This document shows positions 22,760 through 34,516 of a stretch of DNA of 64,000 nucleotides, piece by piece; the first letter of the stretch is position 1; every line of letters begins with the position of its first letter. Both the position numbers and the translations under genes were made by a program. The DNA lies in the NCBI GenBank assembly GCA_031841125.1, contig CM063112.1, forward strand, positions 31,584,603 to 31,648,602, read 5' to 3'. This DNA comes from Acanthococcus lagerstroemiae (Eukaryota; Arthropoda; Insecta; Hemiptera; Eriococcidae). The notes under the pieces were generated by a model. That model did not search any database. It was not told where the DNA came from and was given only the letters and a program-made list of their open reading frames with translations.

Positions 22760-24180
22760 CTATCTGTTTTGAAGTAACCTACTTTCATTAACTGAAATTG
22801 ATTTCATCAACTGATGAAATTTTAGCAGAGGAAGTCTGCTTCTCCATCAGTTTATTCCTGCTCGACAACTCGTTATTTTCAAACCCATAAGGAAACCGTA
22901 TGAAAAGTTGACAGATAGATTATTTAAAGTCGAAAACGGTCGGAGTCTGTGACATTCGTTGAGTTCACAAACGCCGGTCCGCGTACCAGAGTACCGCAAC
23001 TTGCAAGAGTACCGTACTTTCATTAATTTTCACTCCGAACTTTTAAAGAGTCAAGTCGCGGGCCCGCCGCCAAATTTGGATAGCGGACAAAAGACACGAA
23101 AAAGGATTTCTCGTGCCGAAAATATTTAAATTTACATTTCGGTTTTTTTCCGGCGTACCGGCGACTTTAGCCGCGACAGCGTTTGCTGTGCTGCAGAACT
23201 TCATTGTTTTCAACTTTACAACATCCTGCCGAGGTTTACATGAAATACGACAACGACGACAGTTAGGACGAATCTTTTTAAAAGTGTGTTGAAAAACGTG
23301 TACGACGTCACTATAAGCGACAATATTTTCCAAAACAACTTTTTGAAAAGTCGCAACAATGGAAACGAAATTATCACCGCTCGCCTCGGCCCCTCTTCTT
23401 TATGCGAATGAATTCCAAGTTTTCTAGCAGATTCTCGCCGAAGTGCCGTACCGCCTCTTTTGAAGCACTGTTTCAACCCCGGCAACGAAACGTCGGAGCC
23501 GGAGTAATATTCTCAGGTGATTCGAGTCCGCTCTTTTCACTTCCTTTATAAATATGACAGATGGCGAAGCCGTAGCTATAGTTGGCAAGACAGGGAGGGT
23601 ACCATGTTTAAAAACTTGTTTGAGAGGAGAGCGACTGAACATATTTAAATTTATAGCAAATTTTAGAGAGAAAAAGACTCTCTGATCACTGAGCTACTCA
23701 GCCTCCCTCAAAATAAATGACGGAGCGTGAAATTTATCTCCTTTTTGATACGACACTTAGGTGTAACATTCCATACGAAAATCTAGTCACATCAACTGCA
23801 ACATTGGGTAGAATTTACATCGACTTTGGTATAGAATTCCATTCAGAAGTCGATGGTGACATGGTAACTCGACTAGTACATCGAATTCTGTGTCAACATC
23901 GATCATTTTGTAGCGTTGAAAAAGTGACGGATTTTCAATGTTGATAGAAGTGTCTAATTTTTAGTTGACCTTGTTTCAAGGGTCGCTATACTTTGTTTGC
24001 CTAATAAAATGAATAAGAGTACATGACGACCATTGAATAAGACTGCACATTATTTACCTAAAAAAGGTCAATTACTAGCATTTGGTGCCGCCTCCCCCGC
24101 TACTAATGATTTCTTAGCGGCACCTTTGCTTTTATTCTATTGTAACGTAACGTCCGCCCTAAGGGGGATTTCTACGCCCT
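22760..24180. other. Intergenic; no gene recognised
   Basis: Somewhat CG-enriched around 23040-23520. At 23645-23710 the minus strand begins GGGAGGCTGAGTAGCTCAGT, which resembles a tRNA box A (SINE head), but no box B follows. ORFs in this stretch have no motifs. Confidence 0.3.
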
Positions 24181-24349
24181 GAGCCGACACCACCGCTAAA
24201 TATTGGTCACGAATCCGGTCGCTCACTTTCGCAATAGTGTTGCCGACCTTCCAGAGATAGCGCAATCGCCCCGCGATACTCAGGGAGGAATGCTGGGTGA
24301 GCTGCTAGGCGGGTTGATAGGGCATTATAATCAGACCTTCTTAGTGCGG

Positions 24350-24475
24350 ATTACAGGAAGACGCCAATCTTCCCTGTGGTCACTGACGCGATACTTGAAA
24401 GAGTAGTTTCCGGGGCCAGGGGTGCGGTGTCTGGGAAGCCACTCTGGCATGCATGCATCGTCATGCCCTTCACCA
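24350..24475 (+). repeat. Short dispersed repeat (copy also at 48262-48385)
   Basis: From AAGACGCCAATCTTCCCTGT through GATACTTGAAAGAGTAGTTT to the tail GGCATGCATGCATCGTCAT and CACCAAA, this aligns with 48262-48385. The tail alone recurs at 18240-18272. It looks like an old short interspersed element of unknown class. Borders were not defined. Confidence 0.55.
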
Positions 24476-24914
24476 AATATTTGGTTATAGTATAGCGGGG
24501 TTACTTTGAATATTTTCGCGATATTCTGCTATATTTCGCTTTGTGAGTGTGGCTATACTGATTGTAATGAAGAACTGTTAAGGCCATAGTTTCAAGTCCA
24601 GTTCCCCTTGTCTATTTATGTACTGAAACATCTTACAACTTGTTTGTGAAAGGGTACAGCTTAGTGTAAAGGATGTGTTCAAAGTTAGTTCGGATGTGAG
24701 GTTCATTTGAACACTTTTTCCCTACATAAAAACTCGACGACAGCAAAAATCAAAATAATGCCCTTTAAGGACTCTATTTAAAAAATTCCATAACAATCTA
24801 TCAAGAAATAATAGAGACAATATCATTAAACTTTATTTTAAAAAAGAATGTTGTTAAATATTTGTAGAATAGGAAAAAAAAAATCAAAAACATCATTCAC
24901 AATAACAAACTTCT

Positions 24915-25075
24915 TTTTCTTCAACAATTAACTTTGGCCTTCTATAAACTCGAAGTACGCTTTCTGTAAAGTTTCTTTCGTATAATTACAGTATTCTCGT
25001 GCGCCTTTTTGTTTCTTATACTTACTTTCAAACCATCTTTGCAAATAATCTGCAACAAAAATATTTTTCATTCCA
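24915..25075 (-). pseudogene. Possible pipsqueak-type HTH fragment of a pogo/jerky-like transposase
   Basis: Minus-strand reading from about 25020 gives SKYKKQKGAREYCNYTKETL, then QKAYFEFIEGQS and a stop. The Y-K-+-K...Y-x-E/K-x-x-L-x-x-A-x-x-x-x-x-x-G pattern resembles the start of the psq helix-turn-helix of pogo/Tigger transposases and related host proteins. It is only about 32 residues and no catalytic region follows. Chance similarity is possible. Confidence 0.3.
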
Positions 25076-25079
25076 TCAA

Positions 25080-26270
25080 AATCACTTGTTAATTACAAAG
25101 GTGTTTCATTTGTTTACTATTCAAAAGTAGCACCACACAGAGAAATAATTATACAGGATTGTTATTTAATGTTGAAAAAATTTAATTCATGGCATCCGGT
25201 GCCAGATGGGTGTACTAATTCAAGAAATATCACTTACCATGAAGTGTTGAAAATGTATTTTTAGGGTCGGCTACTAGTAGCGGGTGCTCATTGATCTTGA
25301 TCTTCTAGTACTGGTACAAATCACTAATAACGCTGATTGTAACTATGTTCCTGTGCGGTTCGCTTTCCGTTTGATTAGGCGATTCCCATGGGCGGTTCCT
25401 GTCAAATGTAAAGGCGGGTGTACACGAACGAGTAAAACGCTGCGTGTAACTCACCAGCGATAAACTCTGAAGTGATGAACTTGAACGCACAGCCATATAA
25501 AGAAACCATAAACATGACTACTGATAGGTTCTTTTTCCTAAACAGATGAACTCGTCTCTAATTTTCCAGTCCAGAGCTGACCCCCTTCTAGCAGCTAGCT
25601 ACTTGTTCATATAGGAATTGCAGAAGCCATAAATTTCAAAGCGAAATTGCGATTAATTTCTACAACGCATATTTCCATAAATGAATATAAATGGACGCTA
25701 TTCAGCGTAAGGGAATCAACCAGCAAAATCTGCTTTTTGAGAACACGTGATTCGAAGTTCAAAAGCCATGTAAAAACTATATGACATAGCGTTTACTGAT
25801 AAGCTTTTTTCAACGTGAGTGCACATTTTTGAATCGGGAGCCCATTTGAAAAATTCTACTTTTTATACTCCTTCCAACAATACTAATAACTCAGTTTGTT
25901 TACAAATGTTGGTTGGTTCCCTTACGCTGAATAACGTCCAAATATTCCCGGGCAACTGATAAGGACTCTTCCTTCAAGTGTCCCGTTACATGGTGTTGAA
26001 GCTTGAAGGAATGCGGAAAAGTAGTTCATACCTTCACCACCAGCGCGCGCTAAAGTGAAAAAGTGCCTCTGTTCAAAGTAGCACCAACATTCAAATTATC
26101 CCCACTTTACAATACACTCTGTAAATCTGTATCAGCGATAAGTCTACTCTAAATTCAATCAGATTGGATCGGTGTACCTATTGATAAATCATTGACTCAG
26201 TCAGGTATAGGTAACATATACTCTGGACTAAAATATCAAATTAGGCTTGAAACCAAAAATAAAATTTTTT
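25080..26270. other. Intergenic; nothing recognised
   Basis: No supported coding region, repeat end or RNA gene. Confidence 0.4.
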
Positions 26271-26279
26271 GAAAGCGCA

Positions 26280-26710
26280 ATAGTGTCAGTGCTGAGGTGC
26301 TGACGTATGGCGCCCAAACTTGAGCGCCCGCAAAAAACAAGCGCAAAAACTAATCAAGAACCAAAACGCCATGCTCTGTAGTATATTGAAGATAAAACTA
26401 AAAGATAAAATAAATTAGTACCTCGGATATAATGAGAAAAACAAAAGTGAAAGGAGTGGAGCTAGAACTTAGATATGCTGGACACATAGCTAGAGAAACC
26501 ATCTGGAGATGGAACAGGATACTAACTGTATGGAAACTTACGGGAAAGCGCAAAAGGGGGGAGACCAGTGATAAAGTGGATCGACGAAGTTGGACAGGTG
26601 GCAGGCCAGCAATGACAATCAACTGCCAAAAATAGAAGAAAGTGGGCTGATTTGCGAACGGCTTATGCTCAGAAATGAATCACTGAGTGCTGAGGCTGGG
26701 GATAGGGCGT
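26280..26710 (+). mobile_element. RTE-like LINE 3' end fragment
   Basis: Plus-strand reading gives SAEVLTYGAQT near 26290, AMLCSILKIKLKDKIN near 26370, then RKTKVKGVELELRYAGHIAR (26433-26495), WRWNRILTVWKLTGKRKRGE, and an RPAMTINCQK-type end with one frameshift. This is the same post-RT tail as at 9140-9560, from a different insertion. It ends near 26700. Confidence 0.8.
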
Positions 26711-26759
26711 CTCTCCTGTCTGTCTGTATTAATAAGAGTGTAAATTGGTAAAACTTGAT

Positions 26760-27440
26760 ATACTGTAAGCACCAACAAACGCCATTAAATAACTTTTAAA
26801 AAAAAACATACTCTGGAAAATTAGTGACAATGATTGCTGATAGTATCAGTGGTAGACTTATCACTGATTCAAATTTATAACGTAGGAGCCATACAAACAG
26901 AGCTACGAGCGAAACACTAATTTTTGACAACTTCTATGCTGTCTGGCAGTGTAAGCGGTGAACTCTTAAAATTTGATGAGTCGCGAACATTTCTATAAAA
27001 TTAAACAGGAACTTTCTTTCCCTTTCTCCCCTCACCTAACAGAGATAGTCTTTGAATGTGCCCGGTCTTATGCCAAATATTAAATACAAAGTTTTTTCAG
27101 AAAAAGGTAAGCCTTAGCGAGAAAAACAGCTAACACATCCTCTTCCTGTTGTGGTACCAAAAATTTGGAATTTTATTCAAGAATATAACTGGGTAAAACG
27201 AGAAATAAAGTTTTGTACTTATATCTTGATCGTGGTCTCAATTTAATGTTGCGGTTTATACCCCATAAAAGAATGAGAGAATTTCAGAGAAAAATATTGA
27301 TAAGCTTTAAACCCTATTTCAGATTTTTTGAAATTTTGTTGAATACTTTCAAAACTTCTCCAAGCTTGCTCAAGATTAGAACTTGAAAACTGTCCAAAAG
27401 TCCTAAGTAGGTCGGGAAAAGCATCACTAATCAAATCTGA
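26760..27440. other. Intergenic; nothing recognised
   Basis: AT-rich, without a supported feature. Confidence 0.4.
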
Positions 27441-28050
27441 AAAAATTTCAGAGTCTTGAACAAGTCTTCAAAAAACGAAAATAAGTGCGGATGAGTGTTA
27501 AAAAGTCGCCTTGACAGTCTGGAAGAGTTTCAAAAGGTCTTAAAAAAGTTAGAAAGAATATATTACAGGGTCGCACATATGTCTGGAAGAACCTTGAGAA
27601 GTCTTAAGCAAGCTTTAAAACTTCTTATAGGGTCTTAAGTCAGTCTGGAAGGGTGCTGTATCAAACCTGATACCTACAGTTTCAAAAAGTGTGAAACAAG
27701 TCCAAGAGGCAAGTATCGAAGAATTTCAGAATAGGGTCTCGCTCAAATCTGGAAAAGTCTTAAAAAATTACAAGATGGTAAACTTATTAATGTATGTTAG
27801 ACCAGTTTTTATAGTGATTCTAAAAGTCTTAAGTATAAGTATAAAAGCTTGTGGAAGCATCTTAGATAGGTCTGAGAGAACTTAAAAAGTCTCAAACTAG
27901 TCTATTAGTCTCATAAGGACCCTAATCATGTCTGGATTTTGGAATAGGCTTAAAGAAGCTGTATCAAGTCTGCAAACGTTTCTAGTCTAGAGCAGTGTTA
28001 AAAGTCTCAAACAAATCAGAAAATATTCTCAAACAAACCCCCGGGGTCCT
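27440..28050 (+). repeat. Degenerate minisatellite based on GTCTGGAAGAGTYTTAAAAA
   Basis: Words such as AAGTCTTAAG, GTCTGGAAG, AGTCTCAAAC and AAGTCTTAAA recur at irregular 25-40 bp spacing for about 600 bp, with no sharp unit. The complementary words (CTTAAGACT, TCTAGACTT) fill 53160-53700, so the two regions look like opposite-strand members of one repeat type. Confidence 0.6.
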
Positions 28051-28059
28051 TCAAGAGGA

Positions 28060-29505
28060 GGGATTTAAACTCTCTCATTCCATAGCTACATCTACTGATA
28101 GGAAGGAAGGAAGAGAACTGACAGGAACTTTCAAGATGGTTGCAAAGTCAATATAAACTTACATTTGAAGACGATAACTATTTCGAGTTGTAATAAAAGA
28201 TTCTCGAATATACTTTTCTAACTTGAAAAAATTCATCATTCGATGCGAAACTGGAAAACGTTCTTCAGAATTAAGCATCGGTCTTAATTGGAAATTTAAA
28301 TCAGTACCCGGCGGCAAACTGAAGTTAAATGGAAAAATCGGGTACCAAAATATTATATGAAACTTTTAGAAGCAAACATTAAACTCTCTGGTAAATATGT
28401 TAAGCTCGTAATATGCCTAATGAAACTGTAAATACTCCTTTTTCAGCCGGAAAGCCTCAGCTGCAGTAAATTAGAAAAAAAAATTATACCACGCCTTAAT
28501 TTTAATTTTAAATACCTGGTCGGTAATATTTTATGGAATTTTCAGCAAGACGTAACGTCGTCGTTATGGGACAGACTGTTAAGAAGTTTTATTTAATTTT
28601 TTATTACAGGGGCACGAACACTGTTTTTTTCTGATAATATAAACGCAGATGCGGAAAACTGCATCGATAATTACACAAAAAGGTTAAAAAAAGTTTAGGG
28701 ATTAAAAAAACATTACTCCTACGCGTATAACAAACTTTCACTCAAATTTTTATTAACTGTTACCGGGAAAAATCGAAAATGCAGTCGATATAAGAAGAGG
28801 TGTATTTTATTTCAATGTACCATTCAAATGCCACTCACATTCTTTTTTACTTAAAAAATTATATTTTCTTTCTGTTTGAAAAATTAATTAAGACGTTTAT
28901 CTGTTACAGCATGTTCCTGTTAATTGCCATTAAGCTGTTGAATGAAAACTTCATTGGGACTTGAAAAGTTATGAATAATTCAACAAGTAAGTTTATGAAA
29001 GGGTTGAACGGTACATGTGAATTCACTTTTATCCTTCGCGCTGAAAAAGTTCTCAGGAAATAGATTACATTTCGGATGCTTCAATTCTCAGGGCACCGCA
29101 GCAGTCGCTGTCTGTGCTTTCCTTGACCCGTTTGAAAATGCGATATGTAGTCTCTGTACAATATGAAAGGAATTTCATTCGTGATAAATTGCATTTCAAC
29201 AATGAAAGCGACTCTCAACCCCCGAAGTGCTATGTATTTGGGTTTATTTACCATTCTTACTTTTTGTAAAAATATGAGGGAACCAGGGACGAATGGGCGC
29301 TAAAATAGTTACCGGACATCAGCAATGGCGCGGCGTCATATGGGATTTTATCAACCCCCACCTTACCTCCCTCATCACATAAAATTGCATTTCTAGTTAG
29401 GTACTCGTATATTTAGAATTGAGAACAACTAGCAAAATAAAAGTGATAGGTATCCAATAAATAATATGGAAATACGATGTGAAAAAATAAAAGAGGTAAA
29501 GGAAT
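28060..29505. other. Intergenic; nothing recognised
   Basis: Very AT-rich. No ORF, repeat border or RNA gene supported. Confidence 0.4.
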
Positions 29506-29512
29506 TTAAATA

Positions 29513-29925
29513 CAGGGTGGCTCATTTACCTAACATGCAACCCTAAGAATTTAAAATATCAAAAAACACGTTTATTTAGCAAAATATTTACAAAAACTGC
29601 TGGAAATGGGTTCCCAGCTCACTCTTACATAACGCAATCCGTTTCCTTAAATGATTAAATACGTTTATAGGCTGGGAGGGCGTGATTGAGTTAATTTCGG
29701 CAGTGATGCACGCTCTTCAAGCTCTGCGATCGTCGTCACCGGCATACGGAAGACTTCGTTCTTCAAGTGGCCATACAAGAAGAAGTCAGGGGGACTGCGG
29801 TCGGGACTCTTGCGTAGTCAGGTCCCTTTCGAGATGATACGATCGCCGAAGAATTCATGGAGGAAGTCAAGAGTTGCCTGGGCTGTGTGTGCTGGTGTGC
29901 CATCCTGCCGCACAGCCCAGGAGGA
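29513..29925 (-). mobile_element. Mariner-like transposon 3' end with transposase remnant
   Basis: A terminal sequence CAGGGTGGCTCATTTACC starts after a TA dinucleotide at 29511-29512, as in mariner elements. Minus-strand reading inward gives the transposase C-terminus: QDGTPAHTAQATLDFLHEFF (catalytic D in QDG, near 29905), then RIISKG, and KSPDRSPPDFFLYGHLKNEV (second visible D), with TTIAELEERA after it. A stop and frameshifts break the frame. The other half of the element is missing; truncation is at about 29925. Confidence 0.75.
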
Positions 29926-29929
29926 ATAC

Positions 29930-32230
29930 GGAATTGAAAAGGAAAAAATTGTCAGCAAAGGTTTTACAGGTGGAAAGTGTTTAGAACGGTGTCCATAATA
30001 CGTAGTTAAAAGCCTTCACCCCAACCCATCTGCTTCCTCCTGGGGGGGGGGGGTAGAAAATGATGAAATTTCTATTTCTTATGTAACTATTTCGGCGTTT
30101 TCCCGAAGAACGAAGCATGTTATGGAAAAAATACATCAGACAAAAAATGTTGCTCGTTAAATTGCCTAAAAAAAAGTTCTTACAAAAAACTGCCTAAGTT
30201 GTACAGATAGGCACCAAATTCTCGCAGAAGAATGTTACATGTCGCTTGCTGCTGAATATCTTTATAGAAAAATCCTTTTCACATCATAAGTGTTAGCCTA
30301 AGTTTAAAATACAGTATTTCTAATAAAAATTAACCATGATATTACAAATCATCTGGATCAGATTCAACATCGGACATTGAGAACTGGCTGTTAGAATACG
30401 CATGGCCAATGACATGAGGTGCACGCCTCTGAGCATGATAAACCTGCCAAGAAAAATTGGTGGCTACGATTCAATCTGAAATTGGCCCAAAAATATCTAA
30501 TAACTCACACAATTTTTTTTTTCTCGAAAAAAAGACATGATTTAGTATGAAGACATTTTCAAGAATCAAAAAGATTGAGTTGATCACGTATTCCAATTTA
30601 ATTTTGGCCTCTGATATCGAATTCGTTATCCGAATTTGGCGGGAACGCTTCTTTATATTTAAGAATAGGTACCTATTTTGAAAATAGCGAACTTCTATCT
30701 TTTATTTAAAGTAGGGTGTTTGGATTTTAAAACCTGTTTTCTGTATTTCTAGTTTAAAATAAGTGCTGTGACACTACTTTTTTATTTTCTACGAATTGGT
30801 TTTGGTATCTAGTTGCACATCTTTTGAATGTTAGTGATATCTGACGTGCTGAATTAGGTTTTACAAGACGACCACAACCAGCGCCAAAAGATTGTGAGGT
30901 TGGTCCCTGTTTCTCGCGTCTACGTCACCTAAACACTCTATTGACTACCATTTAATTAATGTCAGTTCGCATTGACCCAAACTTAATTTAAGTTTCTTTC
31001 TGTGAATTCTATAAAGCTACCATTTAAAATTTGAACACCTATGTCTTCATTAAACTCATCTTACAATTTGGTACAGCAACTCGCAAGCTAGATTTCTTAT
31101 TATTTTGCAGGGTAACAAGTCTCTCCCAAAAATTTCCGAACGTAGGAACTCAAAACAATGTGTACATTTTTGATTTTCGAATGAAAAACTAAATACGGAT
31201 TTTCAACTACTTATAGCTAACTCCATCAAAATAATTAAGAATGATTTAGGGGGTGTCCTTGAGACCCGGTCTATTGGGCCTCCACTGGCAAGGGCCCTTA
31301 TCATAGAAATAAAAATCATTATTTTTTCCATTCAAAGAAAAAACTGAATTTATTTTCTGAGACTGATAATGCGAATTTTCCCAAAAATTCGAAGTAGAAA
31401 AAGAGTCAGGACCCCTCTTCCGTAGGGATTTTCCGAGGACGATATTAATTCTGGGGCTTCTATAAACTAGTAAATAAAACTAATTCATAAAAAATATTTA
31501 AAAAATCTGGAAAAATACAAATACATCATACGATCAAATTTAATATTATAGGTAGACCCTAACATCTGGGTTCAAGTAAAACCTTTCTAAGTGAATGAGT
31601 GTAACTGTAGATTAAGTATAAGCGAGGTTTTCTTCTCATGATTGTAAACTAAGATTGACTGCAAATTAAGCATTAGGGTAGCACTTGTTTATTCTTGGTG
31701 GATTTTTTCGCATTATTTTGAGGACGCTCCTCAGATCAGTTTTAATAAGATGAAAAAATCCTGCAATGGTTTAGCTCGATCGCATAAGAGGAACACTTGT
31801 CTCCCCCTCTTGTGGGAAAATAAACGTAAATTTAACGTTTCTAACTCAATTTTTCTTTTCTCCACTCCAACCCCGAATGGCGTAGGGAAGGCATTATCAT
31901 AGATTTGGATAATTCACACAATACTGGTCAAATATGAATCCACAATTATAACCGGGATTAGTTTTTACATTCGAACTCCTGAGCACTACTGAAAGGAGTA
32001 GGGTCAAATATTCGTTATTTCTCTCAGACGGTACACAGTATTTCTAAGATTGCATTATTCAATTCTGGGGTAGTTTATACATCGAACTACTAGGAGTGTT
32101 ACTGTAGAGGGTGGGATTCTGTATTTGATTTTTGAGTTTTCAACTGATATTTGATCTTCACTCGGTCTGGAAATTTGGACAAGACGAGAGAACTCAATGA
32201 AGAAGAATGGCTTCAACAACTGTAAGAACT
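29930..32230. other. Intergenic; nothing recognised
   Basis: AT-rich. A G12 run at 30043 and a few short ORFs were seen, with no supported gene or element border. Confidence 0.4.
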
Positions 32231-33160
32231 CTTTCCAAAGCCTCTGTCTTTTACTTGGAAAAGAACATTAAAAGTGTTCTCTTTCGTCCTAAAGAAAAGA
32301 AAAAAAATTTCTAGGAAGAAAGGTGGAAGAGTTTTTCTTATCAGGAAAATAAAACGCCAGTTGTTCTCTTCTGAGAGAATTGAATGGATAAGGGCGACTC
32401 CAATTAGAATGCTTACTCACCTCCCGAAAAAAGTCACCTCGTTTCTTAAAGGAAGAAGAAATTTTTTTCCCAGATGAAAAAAAAACACGAATTTTCTCTA
32501 ACTTTTCTTTTTTTTCAAAGAGACAGCCCCTTTTCTGATGAACTAAAAGGAAATTCATTACAGTTTTGACTGAAGTCCCCTTTCCCCCCTTTAAGATGAG
32601 AGTAGAAAATAACTTCTTTTCTTTCCAGAATGAGAACTTACCTCTGCAGAGACTTGGACACCAAATTTTTGAGATAAACATGAATAGAACAAGCCGGTTC
32701 TTGAAGGGAGGGCTCCCCTTTCCCCTCAGATCTATGAGGTTGTTGAAATTAGAAGATTTCGCCTCCTTTCTCAAACGAAGGGACGAAGTTCTTCTCGTTT
32801 TTTAAGATCATCTTTTCTTCATTCTGCAGATTTCATGTTCTTTCAAAGGAGACTAACTTCGATTTCTTTCTTGAAAGATCATCACTTCTTCTGAGTAACG
32901 AGAAGGAATGATTTCCTTTCTAAGAATTCTATTCATTCCTTCAACAGAGAGAAAAAAACATACATAGCTCGGTTCTCCTCAGTAAGACAAAAATTGCGTT
33001 TTCATCTGATGAATAAAAGAAAATTTTCCCTTTCCTTTTTTTGCGTGGATTGAGTTTTTATTTCTCTTATTGAGGTAAGAGCTGAAAACTGTTACTCTCT
33101 TTTCCTGACGGAAAAAAACTTCCTCCTTATAAAGATTAGACCCTCAATTTTCACGACCAT
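32230..33160. repeat. Low-complexity purine/pyrimidine-biased stretch with short degenerate repeats
   Basis: Words such as GAAAAGAA, TTCTTTCC, CCCTTTCCCC and AAGAAGAAATTTTT recur irregularly. The bias keeps both strands open for up to 161 codons (32289-32774 minus), giving Lys/Phe/Ser-rich translations without any domain. I treat these ORFs as compositional artefacts. Confidence 0.5.
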
Positions 33161-34185
33161 CAAGAGAAACATTGCTAAGGGGGAGGCAAAATACCGGTTC
33201 GAAAAGGGAATGTCCCCCCTACCAATCAAAACCGGTTCCTGAAAAGGGAATGTCTCCCCTCCAAAATCAAACTAAATTTTCAGTGGATTACCTCAATTAT
33301 TGGATTTTTGAAAATTATATTTTCTGCCGAAATGTCTACGCCAGTGTGCAAAATGCATCGAGGGCAAATCAAGAAATTTACTCCATATATCAAACCACGA
33401 TATCATGCGGTCGTTAAAAAAAAAAAACTGCGAATCGATCAATCACAAAAAAGCAAGGTACAATATTTTCGTAGTCACCAAAATTTGGGCCTCACAACAT
33501 TCAGAGAGATACAGCGCAAATGAAATAACCACTAGCCGATCCATCGAGACAATATCAAAAAATTGTCAGCTTTCAACCTAACCTAAAATTACACTCTTTG
33601 TTATCTCCAGAACATAGCCAGACAATTCAAAAAAATCTTAGCTAATCTTTGCAGGCCGATGCTCAAGGCTCAACCTCTACACTCCTAAAAAAAACCCCCT
33701 ATGTTGTTCGCCAGAATAGCAGATCATAAGCAAAATTAATATACTTTGCAGCGACTGCACAAGGCTGTGTATTTTACATTTGATCAATACTAAATAAACT
33801 TATACAATCTATGAAAATGCATTTCTAAAACTATCAGGGACTGGAAATGAGAAAAAATTTCAAATTGTCAAACTCAGTATATTTTTAATAAAAAGAGAAG
33901 GGGGACTTCGGGCACGTATTCCTCTCATCCGATCGATCTGAAGCTTCGCAGGAATTTTTTTTTATATTCACTGAAACCAATGAAAGGGACGATTGAAAAC
34001 AAGGCTCATATTAAGGATGCATAATGCTTTCTTTTCATTATTACGAATTTTAATAATCTGCTGCTTCTAGTTAGTATCTTTAAAAAACGAGTGACTTCAT
34101 TGAGAACAAATGAACGTTTTTTTATTATTATTCCACGCGGCATGCCTTCTCAGGCTCTGTCAATTGCATATTAAGCGCAGCTACA
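33160..34185. other. Intergenic; nothing recognised
   Basis: A short direct repeat is present (AACCGGTTCCTGAAAAGGGA near 33228 and a variant near 33195). No gene is supported. Confidence 0.4.
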
Positions 34186-34189
34186 TGTA

Positions 34190-34516
34190 ATGTTTCACTG
34201 AACTCTAATGTGCTTATTCAAGTAGCTTTTTTGAAAGAATGAGTGACTGTAAGTTGAGCATGAACAAGTTCTATCGTATAACTCTTCATGATATATATGC
34301 TGTTTCACTAGACCTGTTTGAGAGAATAACCGACTGTACACTGAGCACTTATAGGGTTTTTCATTATTATGAATAGTAATAATATATTTCGTCAGATAAT
34401 CTTTGAGGGTGAATGAGCGACTGCAGATTGAGCATGAATAAGGTTTTTCATTACTGTGAACTGCGATCTTTGAGCACTACTTCTGAGAAAATGTGTGACT
34501 GTAGTTCAAGCATGAG
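34190..34516 (-). pseudogene. Decayed zinc-finger repeats 3' of the finger exon
   Basis: On the minus strand the 84-87 bp finger periodicity continues past the last stop. Shifting frames give NNEKPYKCSVYSRLFSQTGL, SCSTYSHSFFQKSYLNKHIR and similar remnants, ending with a stop near 34200. Cysteines are lost and at least two frameshifts occur. These repeats probably once formed the C-terminus of the gene at 34517-36585. Confidence 0.6.

Noticed and set aside
23640..23712. Second SINE head (GGGAGGCTGAGTAGCTCAGT, minus strand)
   Set aside because: A box A-like sequence without a box B at the right distance; insufficient to call.
32289..32774. 161-codon open frame on the minus strand
   Set aside because: Lies in a purine/pyrimidine-biased low-complexity stretch; the translation is Lys/Phe/Ser-rich without any domain.
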